NCBI GenBank assembly: GCA_013154225.1
Contig: JAADCW010000188.1
Coordinates: forward strand, 1-9,773
DNA length: 9,773 nucleotides
Direction: 5' to 3'
DNA from: Chloroflexota bacterium
GTDB lineage: Bacteria > Chloroflexota > Anaerolineae > Anaerolineales > DRMV01
Shown piece by piece: positions 1 through 7,164 of this stretch. The translations under genes were made by a program, and so were the position numbers. A model generated the notes under the pieces. The model was not told the origin of the DNA, did no database searches, and worked only from the letters and a program-made list of their open reading frames with translations. The first letter of the stretch is position 1. The number at the start of each line of letters is the position of its first letter.

Positions 1-561
1 GAATCCAAAGACGGCCGTGCTTGGGCGGCCAAGATGGGCTTCAAAAACCCGGTGATTTTCACCCCCGATCGGGAATGCACCAAATCGGACCCGCGTCCCA
101 TCATTGAGTTTGTGTATCCCCACGATGGCACTGTAATCACATCCGAAGATGTGGATTTCATCGTGCAGGCTGACGCGACCAAAAACTTCAAAGATTTCCG
201 CATTGATGTCTGGCGGCCTGAACGAAAGAAATGGATTGGCATCTTCAAGAGCAAGTCGCCCTTCCCCAATCCTGACAAAGCCCTGACGTGGCATGTACTG
301 GATTTTTGGGATTGGGACCACCTGCCTCAAGAGCCAATCAAAATCCGCATTTACATGCACAGCACCGAAGGCGACCTCAATTATGCTATCCGTGAAATCA
401 AGGTCACCTTCCAACTACCGACGCCGACCCCCACACCAACACCTACGGCGACGCCTACCCCGACGCCGCTTCCAACCGCGACACCAACGCCCACACTGAC
501 GCCTACCCCGACGCCGCCGCCTACGCCAACGCCTACGCCTACTCCTACGCCTACGCCGTGA
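1..561 (+). CDS. C-terminal fragment of an exported/surface protein with Thr-Pro tail (5' end outside window)
   Basis: The reading frame is open from base 1, with 11 codons before the first ATG at 34, so this is most likely the 3' end of a longer gene cut by the window edge; ATG 34 has no Shine-Dalgarno sequence before it. The visible 186 residues have two parts. The first, about 130 residues, is soluble and beta-rich in appearance; it contains PIIEFVYPHDGTVITSED, which resembles the start of an Ig-like or 'SP.dG..v' module, and many Trp residues. The second is a tail of about 47 residues made almost only of Thr and Pro, ending at the stop codon. Such tails usually act as extended linkers or wall-spanning segments outside the membrane. 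In Chloroflexota, class A penicillin-binding proteins can end in a similar Ig-like module plus a Pro/Thr tail, so that is my leading but unproven guess; no catalytic motif lies in the window. The transporter gene starts 10 bases downstream. Confidence 0.6.
   Translation, partial: ESKDGRAWAAKMGFKNPVIFTPDRECTKSDPRPIIEFVYPHDGTVITSEDVDFIVQADATKNFKDFRIDVWRPERKKWIGIFKSKSPFPNPDKALTWHVLDFWDWDHLPQEPIKIRIYMHSTEGDLNYAIREIKVTFQLPTPTPTPTPTATPTPTPLPTATPTPTLTPTPTPPPTPTPTPTPTPTP
418..558 (+). repeat. Thr-Pro coding low-complexity repeat (6-base period)
   Basis: This is an imperfect run of six-base units of the type ACGCCT, ACGCCG, ACACCA and ACTCCT, each encoding Thr-Pro, with occasional Ala, Leu or extra Pro codons. 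The last 30 bases or so are the most regular. Synonymous variation between units suggests the repeat is old enough to have drifted, although slippage may still change its length. It encodes the C-terminal tail of the upstream protein fragment and ends at that gene's stop codon. Confidence 0.9.
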
Positions 562-571
562 GAAAGAGATC

Positions 572-1999
572 ATGACCTCATCGCTTCATTCTTCAGAACG
601 TAACGAAGCGGTCCGCCGTACTTTGTGGATTGTGCTTTTCCTCAACCTGGTGGTAACCGCGCTCAAAATCACCTTGGGCTTGGCCACTGGCGCGTTGTCG
701 GTGGTGGCTGACGGCTTCCACTCCCTGGTGGATGCTTCTTCCAACCTCATCAGCCTGGCGATGCTGCGCCTGGCCGAGCGTTCCGCAGACGAAAAGCACC
801 CTTACGGTTACCAGCGTTTTGAAACTCTGGGCGCGCTGTTCATCGGCGTGTTGATGATGCTGGCCGCGGGCGAAATTGCCATGCAGGCCATTGACCACTG
901 GCGGCATGGTGTGCCCACGGTGGAACCCATTGCGCTTTATCTGATGGCCGTGGCGTTTGTTGTCAATTTGGGTGTGGTGTGGTGGGAAAGCCGCCAGGGT
1001 AAGCGCTGGCAGTCGGAACTTCTGCTGGCCGACTCTGCCCACACCAAGAGCGACCTGTGGGTCACGGCCTCGGTGGTGGCTTCCTTGATTGGTGTCCGCA
1101 TGGGGTTGCATTGGCTTGACCCCATTGTGGCTTTGCTCATTGCGGTGCTTATTGTGCGCACCGCGTGGGAAATTCTGGTGGAAGCCGCGCAGTATCTCAC
1201 CGACGCCTCTATTGTGGACCCTGACACCGTGGCCAAGGTGGCCATGACCGTGCCGGGCGTGCTGGATGCCCACAATATCCGCTCCCGAGGGAAGCCCACT
1301 GCGGCTTTTGTGGATTTGCACATTCACGTGCCGCCTGGCATGGGCACTGAGCAAGCCCACGCGCTGGCGCACGAGGTGGAAACGCGCATCAAGTCCGAAG
1401 TGCCCGGCGTGGTAGAAGCCCTGGTACATGTGGAACCCGCGGAGGCCAATGAGGCGGTTTCCCCCTGGGCTGACCTGACCAGCCGCCTGCGACGGGTAGC
1501 TGATGGCCTGGGGCTGGGCATCCACGAGGTGCACATCAGTACCTTGCCTGACGGCGAAGGCTACACGGCAGAAATGCATTTGGAATTCCCTGGCGAGGCC
1601 ACCTTGGGCGAAGCCCATCGCCAGGCCCAGGCATTTACCGAACGGGCCAAAGCTGAAATTCCGGCTTTGCGCGAAATCGTGGCCCATCTTGAGCCGCTGC
1701 CGGCCCAGGTGTTGCCTGCTCAAGAAGGCGATGCAGCTCTGGCCGAAGAGGCGCGGCAGTTCGCGGCTTCCCACTGCCCCAACGGGCAAATTCAGCATGT
1801 GGATTTGCGGCGAAGCGGCACCCACATGACCGCCGCGGTACGCTGCGCACTGCCTGCCGAAATGCCGCTGGAACAGGCCCACGCCCAGGCCGACGCGCTC
1901 CAGCGTGAACTGCTGACCGCGTTTACCATGCTTTCCCGGGCTATTGTGCAAGTGGTGCCGCTGGAAGATACTCCCACCCCCAACGAGGTGACTGCATGA
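572..1999 (+). CDS. CDF-family divalent metal cation efflux transporter with three tandem cytoplasmic domains
   Basis: This protein of 475 residues is a cation diffusion facilitator, a proton-coupled exporter of Zn2+, Fe2+, Mn2+ or a similar ion in the inner membrane. Six membrane helices lie at about 17-38, 41-65, 85-107, 118-137, 161-180 and 182-204. The transport site is HxxxD twice: H50/D54 in helix 2 and H157/D161 in helix 5; the family signature H76-P-Y-G follows helix 2. H-D sites are typical of Zn-type members, but the ion cannot be fixed from sequence. Most CDF proteins are near 300 residues with one ferredoxin-like C-terminal domain. This one has three related copies, at about 212-289, 299-375 and 388-464. 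The first two keep the ligand positions known from E. coli YiiP (H234, H250, H263, H286, E288; then H318, H336, H349, H372, E374). Start ATG 572 follows a weak purine-rich site, GAAAGAGA. The last four bases overlap glmU. Confidence 0.93.
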   Translation: MTSSLHSSERNEAVRRTLWIVLFLNLVVTALKITLGLATGALSVVADGFHSLVDASSNLISLAMLRLAERSADEKHPYGYQRFETLGALFIGVLMMLAAGEIAMQAIDHWRHGVPTVEPIALYLMAVAFVVNLGVVWWESRQGKRWQSELLLADSAHTKSDLWVTASVVASLIGVRMGLHWLDPIVALLIAVLIVRTAWEILVEAAQYLTDASIVDPDTVAKVAMTVPGVLDAHNIRSRGKPTAAFVDLHIHVPPGMGTEQAHALAHEVETRIKSEVPGVVEALVHVEPAEANEAVSPWADLTSRLRRVADGLGLGIHEVHISTLPDGEGYTAEMHLEFPGEATLGEAHRQAQAFTERAKAEIPALREIVAHLEPLPAQVLPAQEGDAALAEEARQFAASHCPNGQIQHVDLRRSGTHMTAAVRCALPAEMPLEQAHAQADALQRELLTAFTMLSRAIVQVVPLEDTPTPNEVTA

Positions 2000-3351
2000 A
2001 ACCAACGGTTGTGGGCATTGTCCTTGCCGCGGGCAAGGGCACACGAATGAAATCCAAAACCCCTAAAGTGCTCCATCCGCTGTTGGGGCAGCCTATGTTG
2101 GCGTATGCCCTGCAAGCCATGCAAGAAGCCACGGGCGCCCGCCCGGTGGTTGTGGTCGGCCACGGGGCTGAGGCTGTGCAAACAGCCTTTGCCGACCAGG
2201 CCGATTTTGCCCTGCAAGATCCGCCTTTGGGCACCGGCCACGCGGTGCAAGCCGCACGTCAGGCCGTGCCGGAAGGCGTCCGCTGGGTGCTGGTTTCCAA
2301 CGGCGATATGCCCCTGTTGACCGCAGACACCCTGCGAAGCCTGCTGGATGCCCAGCGGGAGCATGCTGGCCCCATCACCATGCTTACTGTGGAAGTGGAC
2401 GACCCGCGCGGCTTTGGCCGGGTGGTGCGCTTCCCCGACGGGCGGGTGCAGGCCATTGTGGAAGAAGCCGACGCGACCGAAGAGCAAAAGCGCATTCGGG
2501 AACTCAACGTGGGCGCGTATTGCTTCGATGCCGCGTGGCTGTGGGACGCCCTGCCCAAACTGCCCCTTTCACCCAAGGGCGAATATTACCTCACCGATTT
2601 GGTGGGGCTGGCCGTTTCGGAAGGCCGCTCGGTGCAAGCCCTGCGGCTGGAAGATCCCACCGAGGCCATTGGCGTGAACACCCGGGTGCATCTGGCCGAG
2701 GCCGCGGCCGCACTCCAGCGCCGCATCAACCGCGCGTGGATGACCGCGGGCGTGACCCTGATTGACCCCGACCGCACGTACATCGAACCCACCGTGCGCC
2801 TGGGGCAAGATACCGTGATTTGGCCCGATTGCTACCTGCGCGGGGAAACCGTCATTGGCGAGGACTGCGAAATTGGCCCCAACACCATTGTGGAAGACAC
2901 CCGCATCGGCAACCGCTGCCGCATTGTGGCCTCGGTGTTGGAGCACGCGGTGGTGGAAGACGACGTGGACATCGGCCCCTTCGGCCATCTGCGTAAAGGC
3001 GCACATCTTGCCAAAGGCGTGCACATGGGCAATTTTGGCGAGGTCAAGAATTCCTACCTCGGCCCAGGCGTGAAAATGGGGCATTTTTCCTACATTGGCG
3101 ACGCGACCATTGCCGAAGACGTCAACATTGGTGCGGGCACCATCACGTGCAACTACGACGGCGAGCGCAAACACCCCACCAAAATTGGCAAAGGCGCGTT
3201 TATCGGGAGCGACACCATGCTTGTCGCACCTTTGGAAATTGGCGAAGGCGCTCGCACCGGCGCAGGCGCGGTGGTCACCAAGAACGTCCCGCCCTACAGC
3301 CTGGCTGTGGGCGTGCCTGCACGGGTGATCCGAAAATTGGAGAAGAAATAA
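1996..3351 (+). CDS. glmU: Bifunctional UDP-GlcNAc pyrophosphorylase / glucosamine-1-phosphate N-acetyltransferase GlmU
   Basis: This cytoplasmic enzyme makes UDP-GlcNAc in two steps: acetyl-CoA acetylates glucosamine-1-phosphate, then UTP adds the uridylyl group. The product feeds peptidoglycan synthesis. At 451 residues it is close to E. coli GlmU (456). The N-terminal uridylyltransferase domain has LAAGKGTRM at 10-18 (R17) with K24, the GTGHAV motif, metal ligand D104 in NGDMPLL, and E156, N171 and N228 matching the sugar- and metal-binding residues. The C-terminal left-handed beta-helix, from about 246, keeps R333, K351, catalytic H363, Y366, N377, N386 and Y387, with the same numbers as in E. 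coli, so both activities should be intact. One variation is SNGD where many homologues have a Tyr-containing YGD. The start overlaps the transporter stop as ATGA, with GAGGTG at 1985-1990 as ribosome binding site, so translation is probably coupled. Confidence 0.98.
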   Translation: MKPTVVGIVLAAGKGTRMKSKTPKVLHPLLGQPMLAYALQAMQEATGARPVVVVGHGAEAVQTAFADQADFALQDPPLGTGHAVQAARQAVPEGVRWVLVSNGDMPLLTADTLRSLLDAQREHAGPITMLTVEVDDPRGFGRVVRFPDGRVQAIVEEADATEEQKRIRELNVGAYCFDAAWLWDALPKLPLSPKGEYYLTDLVGLAVSEGRSVQALRLEDPTEAIGVNTRVHLAEAAAALQRRINRAWMTAGVTLIDPDRTYIEPTVRLGQDTVIWPDCYLRGETVIGEDCEIGPNTIVEDTRIGNRCRIVASVLEHAVVEDDVDIGPFGHLRKGAHLAKGVHMGNFGEVKNSYLGPGVKMGHFSYIGDATIAEDVNIGAGTITCNYDGERKHPTKIGKGAFIGSDTMLVAPLEIGEGARTGAGAVVTKNVPPYSLAVGVPARVIRKLEKK

Positions 3352-3373
3352 CACAGCGAGGATACAAGGGCTT

Positions 3374-4639
3374 ATGGACGAAACAGAGTTATGGGTGATT
3401 TACCTGTTAGGGTTGATTCTGGCCTTGGATCTTACCCTGGCCGCGGTGCGGGCTTGTGTGCTTCGGCTTTCCCTCAAAGATTTGATTCGGCTCCGAGAGG
3501 CCGATAAAGAATCGTTCCACCGCCTGCTTCAAATTTTGCGGCGTCGTGACCCCCTGCGGTTGTTGGTGCAGTTGGGGATGCTGTTGGCGCATTTCCTCAT
3601 GGCCGCGGGTTTGCTCTACTTGGGCCTGCGCACGGGGCGCCTTTCCCTGGCCGCACCGTGGGAACTTTTGGCAACCCTTCTGGGCGTGGCCGTGGTCATT
3701 GGCGCGGCAGAATGGCTGTTGGATACGGCTTTGCGCGGGCGCCCGGCCGCGGTGCGTTGGGCTATCCCCTGGGCCCAGCGGATGACTTCCCTGGCTGCCC
3801 CCTTCGACCGCTTGATTTCCCCCCACCAGGAATCGGACTGGCTGCTCAACGACGAAACCCTGCAGGCTTTGCTCCAGGCCAATTTGCAGGAAGGGCGGCT
3901 GGAGCAGGAAGAGCGCGAGATGCTGCGTTCCATCGTGCGCTTTGGCGATACCCTGGTGCGGGAAATCATGGTGCCGCGCATTGACATGGTGACCGTGGAA
4001 GTGAACACACCCCTGCCCGAAGCCACGGATTTGTTCATCAAAACGGGCTTCTCGCGCCTACCGGTGTTTGAGGAAAAGATTGACAACATCGTAGGCTTGC
4101 TCTATGCCAAGGATCTGTTGCCCGTTTGGCGCGCGGGCCTTGAGGAACAACGCCCTCTGCGTAGTTTGCTGCGTGAGGCCTACTTTGTGCCCGAAGCCAA
4201 GAAGGTGGACGAACTCCTGGCTGAAATGCAGCGGCGGCGGATGCACATGGCCCTGGTGGTGGACGAATACGGCGGCATTGCCGGCCTGGTCACCCTGGAA
4301 GATATTGTGGAAGAGATCATCGGCGAGATTCAGGACGAATACGACCTGGAAGAGGAGCCGCTGGATATTCGCCCTCTGGGGCCAGACGAGTACCTGCTCA
4401 GTGGCCGGGCAGATATTGACGACATCAACGAAGCCCTGGGCACGGAATTCCCCTCAGACGATGCGGACACATTGGGCGGTTTGCTGCTCAGTGTAACCGG
4501 GCACATGCCCGCTGAAGGCGAAGAAATCCGCCTTGATGGCTTCCTCTTTACCATTCGCAAAGTGGACCAGCGGCGGATTGTCCTGGTCCATGCCCGGCGG
4601 CTGGCTGCTGAAGTCAGTGCGGATGCCGCCGCGGCTTGA
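3374..4639 (+). CDS. HlyC/CorC (CNNM-like) membrane protein with CBS pair and divergent DUF21 region
   Basis: A 421-residue protein of the hemolysin C/CorC family, whose members are linked to Mg2+, Co2+ or other divalent ion export or homeostasis. Hydrophobic helices occur at about 6-30, 64-85 and 96-118; this is where the DUF21 (CNNM) membrane domain belongs, but the usual Glu in the first helix ('aEtAl') is replaced (LAAVRACV, 22-29) and the region is short. A linker (155-190) with EQEEREMLRSIVRF leads to the CBS pair: CBS1 about 199-252 (start IMVPRIDM) and CBS2 about 267-318, with DEYGG at 297-301 and LVTLEDIVEEIIGEI after it, both highly typical. The C-terminal CorC_HlyC domain spans about 332-410. 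CBS pairs usually bind adenine nucleotides. GlmU ends 22 bases upstream; AAGGG at 3366-3370 is the likely ribosome binding site. The Ala-rich end (VSADAAAA) looks unstructured. Substrate unknown. Confidence 0.9.
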   Translation: MDETELWVIYLLGLILALDLTLAAVRACVLRLSLKDLIRLREADKESFHRLLQILRRRDPLRLLVQLGMLLAHFLMAAGLLYLGLRTGRLSLAAPWELLATLLGVAVVIGAAEWLLDTALRGRPAAVRWAIPWAQRMTSLAAPFDRLISPHQESDWLLNDETLQALLQANLQEGRLEQEEREMLRSIVRFGDTLVREIMVPRIDMVTVEVNTPLPEATDLFIKTGFSRLPVFEEKIDNIVGLLYAKDLLPVWRAGLEEQRPLRSLLREAYFVPEAKKVDELLAEMQRRRMHMALVVDEYGGIAGLVTLEDIVEEIIGEIQDEYDLEEEPLDIRPLGPDEYLLSGRADIDDINEALGTEFPSDDADTLGGLLLSVTGHMPAEGEEIRLDGFLFTIRKVDQRRIVLVHARRLAAEVSADAAAA

Positions 4640-4687
4640 GTTCGTTGTGCAAAGACGCGAGTTCATCTTTTTCTGCGAGGCTTCATC

Positions 4688-5101
4688 ATGGATGACAACA
4701 CCCGCAAGCAATTGATTGCCCAGGCGCTGGAAGTGCGCCGTCATGCTTATGCGCCGTATTCCCATTACCCTGTGGGCGCGGCGCTGCTGACCGAGAGCGG
4801 CAAAGTGTACACCGGCGTCAATGTGGAAAACGCGGCTTACCCTTCGGGGATGTGCGCCGAAAGGGTGGCTGTGTTCAAAGCGGTTTCTGAAGGCGAACGG
4901 AAATTTACCGCCATTGTGGTCGCGACCGACAATGGCGGCACACCCTGCGGCGCGTGTCGTCAGGTTTTGGCCGAGTTTGGCCTGGATTTGGAGGTCCTGG
5001 TGGTGGACGGCCAAGGCAAAATTTTGCTGGATACCACCCTGGAAGCCTTGCTTCCGGCTTCATTCGGCCCTGAGAATTTGCCCCAGGCGGAGGATGCCTG
5101 A
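4688..5101 (+). CDS. cdd: Cytidine deaminase
   Basis: A 137-residue zinc enzyme of the small homotetrameric type that deaminates cytidine and deoxycytidine to uridine and deoxyuridine in pyrimidine salvage. The signature is complete: C56-A-E58 (catalytic Glu) and P86-C87-G-A-C90, so the three zinc-binding Cys and the proton-shuttling Glu are all present. YAPYSHYPVGAAL (21-33) and NVENAAYPSGMCAER (45-59) are substrate-pocket segments typical of the family. Length matches the usual 130-140 residues. The start ATG 4688 is 7 bases after GCGAGG (4675-4680). A 48-base gap from the CorC-like gene shows no terminator or convincing promoter. The stop overlaps the ATG of the phosphoesterase as TGATG, so the two are likely translated together. 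Confidence 0.97.
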   Translation: MDDNTRKQLIAQALEVRRHAYAPYSHYPVGAALLTESGKVYTGVNVENAAYPSGMCAERVAVFKAVSEGERKFTAIVVATDNGGTPCGACRQVLAEFGLDLEVLVVDGQGKILLDTTLEALLPASFGPENLPQAEDA

Positions 5102-5823
5102 TGCGCGTCGTGGTCTTTTCTGATGTTCATGGCAATTTGGCCGCGCTGGAGGCTGTGCTGAAAGATGCCGGCCCCGCGGATGCTTATTGGTGCTTGGGCG
5201 ATTTGGTGGGCTACGGCCCGGAACCCAACGCGTGCGTTGCTCGGGTGAAGGCTTTGCCCAATTTGCGCTGTGTGTTGGGCAACCACGATGCCGCAGTGCT
5301 GGGCAAAATGAGCATCAATTGGTTCAATACCGAGGCCCAAAAACTGATTGTCTGGACGCAGGGACACCTCACCGCGGAAAGCGTGGCCTTTTTGAGCCAG
5401 CTTCCTGAGCAAATTGTGATGGAACACGTGACCCTGGTGCATGGTAGCCCGCGAGCGCCCATTACCGAATATCTGCTTTCGGCAGAATTAGCCCACCGAG
5501 CGTTCCAACATTTCGAGACCGATTTCTGTTTTGTCGGTCACACCCACCAGCCGGTGCGCTGGCAGCGAGAGGATGGACACACTGAAGGGTATCCGGCTGA
5601 GCCCGGAAAGACGTGCCCCCTGCACCCGCGCGCCATTTTGAACCCCGGCTCTGTAGGCCAGCCGCGCGATGGCGATCCGCGTGCTGCCTATGCTTTGTAC
5701 GATACAGAAACCCACCAGTGGACCTGGCGCCGTGTGGCTTACGACGTCACGTCCGTGCAGGCGCAGATGCATGCTTTAGGCCTCTCGGCTGTCAACGCCG
5801 AGCGGCTTTCTGTTGGCCGTTGA
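5101..5823 (+). CDS. Calcineurin-like metallophosphoesterase, YfcE/MJ0936 type
   Basis: A 240-residue soluble metallophosphoesterase of the small single-domain branch (Metallophos_2, YfcE/MJ0936-like), which hydrolyses phosphodiesters or phosphomonoesters with two metal ions. All signature blocks are seen: D8-x-H10 in SDVHGN, GD34 in CLGDLVGYGP, G60-N61-H62-D63, H114 in LVHGSP, and GH147-T-H149. NPGSVGQPRDGDPRAAY near residue 181 is the usual product-side loop of this subfamily. No signal peptide or membrane helix is present, so it is cytoplasmic. The physiological substrate cannot be told from sequence. The gene starts inside the stop codon of cdd, with GGAGG at 5089-5093 ideally spaced for ATG 5101. 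Pairing with cdd could hint at nucleotide turnover, but gene order alone is weak evidence. Confidence 0.93.
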   Translation: MRVVVFSDVHGNLAALEAVLKDAGPADAYWCLGDLVGYGPEPNACVARVKALPNLRCVLGNHDAAVLGKMSINWFNTEAQKLIVWTQGHLTAESVAFLSQLPEQIVMEHVTLVHGSPRAPITEYLLSAELAHRAFQHFETDFCFVGHTHQPVRWQREDGHTEGYPAEPGKTCPLHPRAILNPGSVGQPRDGDPRAAYALYDTETHQWTWRRVAYDVTSVQAQMHALGLSAVNAERLSVGR

Positions 5824-5843
5824 CGTTGGCACTGCATCCCCCC

Positions 5844-5850
5844 AGGAGGG
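5844..5850 (+). promoter_or_regulatory. Strong, closely spaced ribosome binding site of the YibE/F gene
   Basis: AGGAGGG is a near-perfect Shine-Dalgarno sequence 3 bases before the ATG at 5854. This is shorter than the 6-7 base spacing seen before cdd, the phosphoesterase and gap. No other in-frame start close downstream would use it better, so it supports ATG 5854 despite the tight spacing. Confidence 0.7.
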
Positions 5851-5853
5851 CCG

Positions 5854-7140
5854 ATGTCGGTACAACCGTCTCATGATGCGCGGCCTGACGCTTCTCATCG
5901 TCCGCACTGGCCTTGGTGGAAGTGGGGCTTGGTGGCGGCTGGGTTGGTGCTGCTGGAAATTGTGGTTTTTGTGTGGCTCTTTCGGCGCCCTGCTGAGACT
6001 GCGGCCACCCCCACACCCACGGCCACCGCAATGGCGCAAGCCCCTGAGGCTGTGGATTATCAGGGGCGGGTCTATCGGGCCAAGGTGGAGGCCATCCTGG
6101 AAAGCGGCACCATCACCTTGGGCGAGCACGAGCAAACCTATCAACGCGTGCGTATCCGTTTGTTAGATGGCCCTTTGGCCGGCACAGTGCTGGATATGGA
6201 TTTTGGCCGTCGGCAGACGCTGCCCTCGGATATGCGCCTCAAAGTGGGGGATGAAATTCTGGTTAACGTGCTCAAGCGTCCTGATGGGCAGTTGGTGGTC
6301 TATTTCATGGACTTTGTGCGCCTCAAGCCCATGTTTTGGCTCTTTGTGGTGTTTGCCACAGTGAGCATCCTGATTGGGGGCTGGAAAGGCGTGCGAGGTC
6401 TGTTGGGGATGGCCTTTAGTTTTGCGGTGATTTTTGGCTTTATCTTGCCGCAGATCCTCAAAGGCCATGACCCTGTGGCTGTGACGGTGTTGGGTTCCGC
6501 AGTGCTGTTGGCCGTGACCCTTTATCTGATTTATGGCTGGACGTTGAAAACCCATGCCGCGGTGATTGGCATTTTGCTGGCCCTGGTGGTGACCGGGCTG
6601 TTGGCCCAATATTTTGTCAACCTTACCCGCCTGACTGGCTTTGGCAGTGAGGATGCCCTGTATTTAGTGCAGTTTTCCGCGGTCAACATTGACCTGCGGG
6701 GGCTGGTGCTTGCAGGAATGCTGGTCGGCGCGTTGGGTGTGTTGGACGATTTGGCCATTACCCAGGCCTCGGTGGTGTTCCAACTCCATGCCACTGATCC
6801 GCAGATGCCTTTCCGCCCGCTTTATCGCCGTGCCATGCAGGTGGGTCGTGACCATGTGGCTGCAACGGTCAACACCCTGGTGCTGGCATATACCGGCGGC
6901 GTGCTGCCCATGCTCTTGCTGTTTTATGTGACCAACGAAAATGCCCTCCAGGTGCTCAATTATGAGTTTGTGGCGCAGGAAATCGTGAGCATGATGGTAG
7001 GCTCGTTGGGCTTGATTGCCGCGGTGCCGTTGACCAATTTGCTGGCTGTGTCTTTGGCTTTGTATCATGACCGTTTGGGACCGTTGGCCCGCTATTTGGG
7101 GCCGCCCGACCGCGGTGACGGCCACGTGCACGCCCACTAA
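5854..7140 (+). CDS. YibE/F-family multipass membrane protein with extracytoplasmic domain and His-rich ends
   Basis: A 428-residue protein of the YibE/F family (PF07907), whose molecular function is not established. A first membrane helix at about 25-43 is followed by a short Thr-Pro linker (52-57) and a folded domain (about 68-155) expected outside the cytoplasm. About seven more helices follow, near 160-177, 183-200, 207-227, 233-253, 283-303, 338-358 and 376-401. Family-like conserved stretches are GMLVGALGVLDDLAITQAS (288-306) and GRDHVAATVNTLVLAYTG (331-348), whose charged residues inside or beside helices suggest a transport or channel role. The N-terminus has several His residues (SHDARPDASHRPHWPWW) and the protein ends HVHAH, which could bind metal. 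The gene lies 30 bases after the phosphoesterase and 24 bases before the YvcK-like gene. Confidence 0.88.
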   Translation: MSVQPSHDARPDASHRPHWPWWKWGLVAAGLVLLEIVVFVWLFRRPAETAATPTPTATAMAQAPEAVDYQGRVYRAKVEAILESGTITLGEHEQTYQRVRIRLLDGPLAGTVLDMDFGRRQTLPSDMRLKVGDEILVNVLKRPDGQLVVYFMDFVRLKPMFWLFVVFATVSILIGGWKGVRGLLGMAFSFAVIFGFILPQILKGHDPVAVTVLGSAVLLAVTLYLIYGWTLKTHAAVIGILLALVVTGLLAQYFVNLTRLTGFGSEDALYLVQFSAVNIDLRGLVLAGMLVGALGVLDDLAITQASVVFQLHATDPQMPFRPLYRRAMQVGRDHVAATVNTLVLAYTGGVLPMLLLFYVTNENALQVLNYEFVAQEIVSMMVGSLGLIAAVPLTNLLAVSLALYHDRLGPLARYLGPPDRGDGHVHAH

Positions 7141-7164
7141 TTCTTTTGAAAAAACGGACGCACG

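Noticed and set aside
418..558. CRISPR-like or satellite array
   Set aside because: The units are only six bases, have no spacers, and stay in frame to encode a Thr-Pro tail.
593..2044. Minus-strand open frame of 483 codons opposite the CDF transporter
   Set aside because: Its length is striking, but it mirrors the codon bias of the + strand gene. The protein has no recognisable motif, is rich in His, Gly and Gln as expected from antisense of this gene, and no minus-strand ribosome binding site was seen.
2569..3354. Minus-strand open frame of 261 codons opposite glmU
   Set aside because: The + strand encodes GlmU with every catalytic residue; the antisense product is an unpatterned His/Ala/Gly-rich sequence typical of shadow frames.
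4636..4687. Promoter before cdd (TTGAGT at 4636)
   Set aside because: No -10-like hexamer is found at 16-18 bases, so the gap is better seen as an intra-operon spacer.
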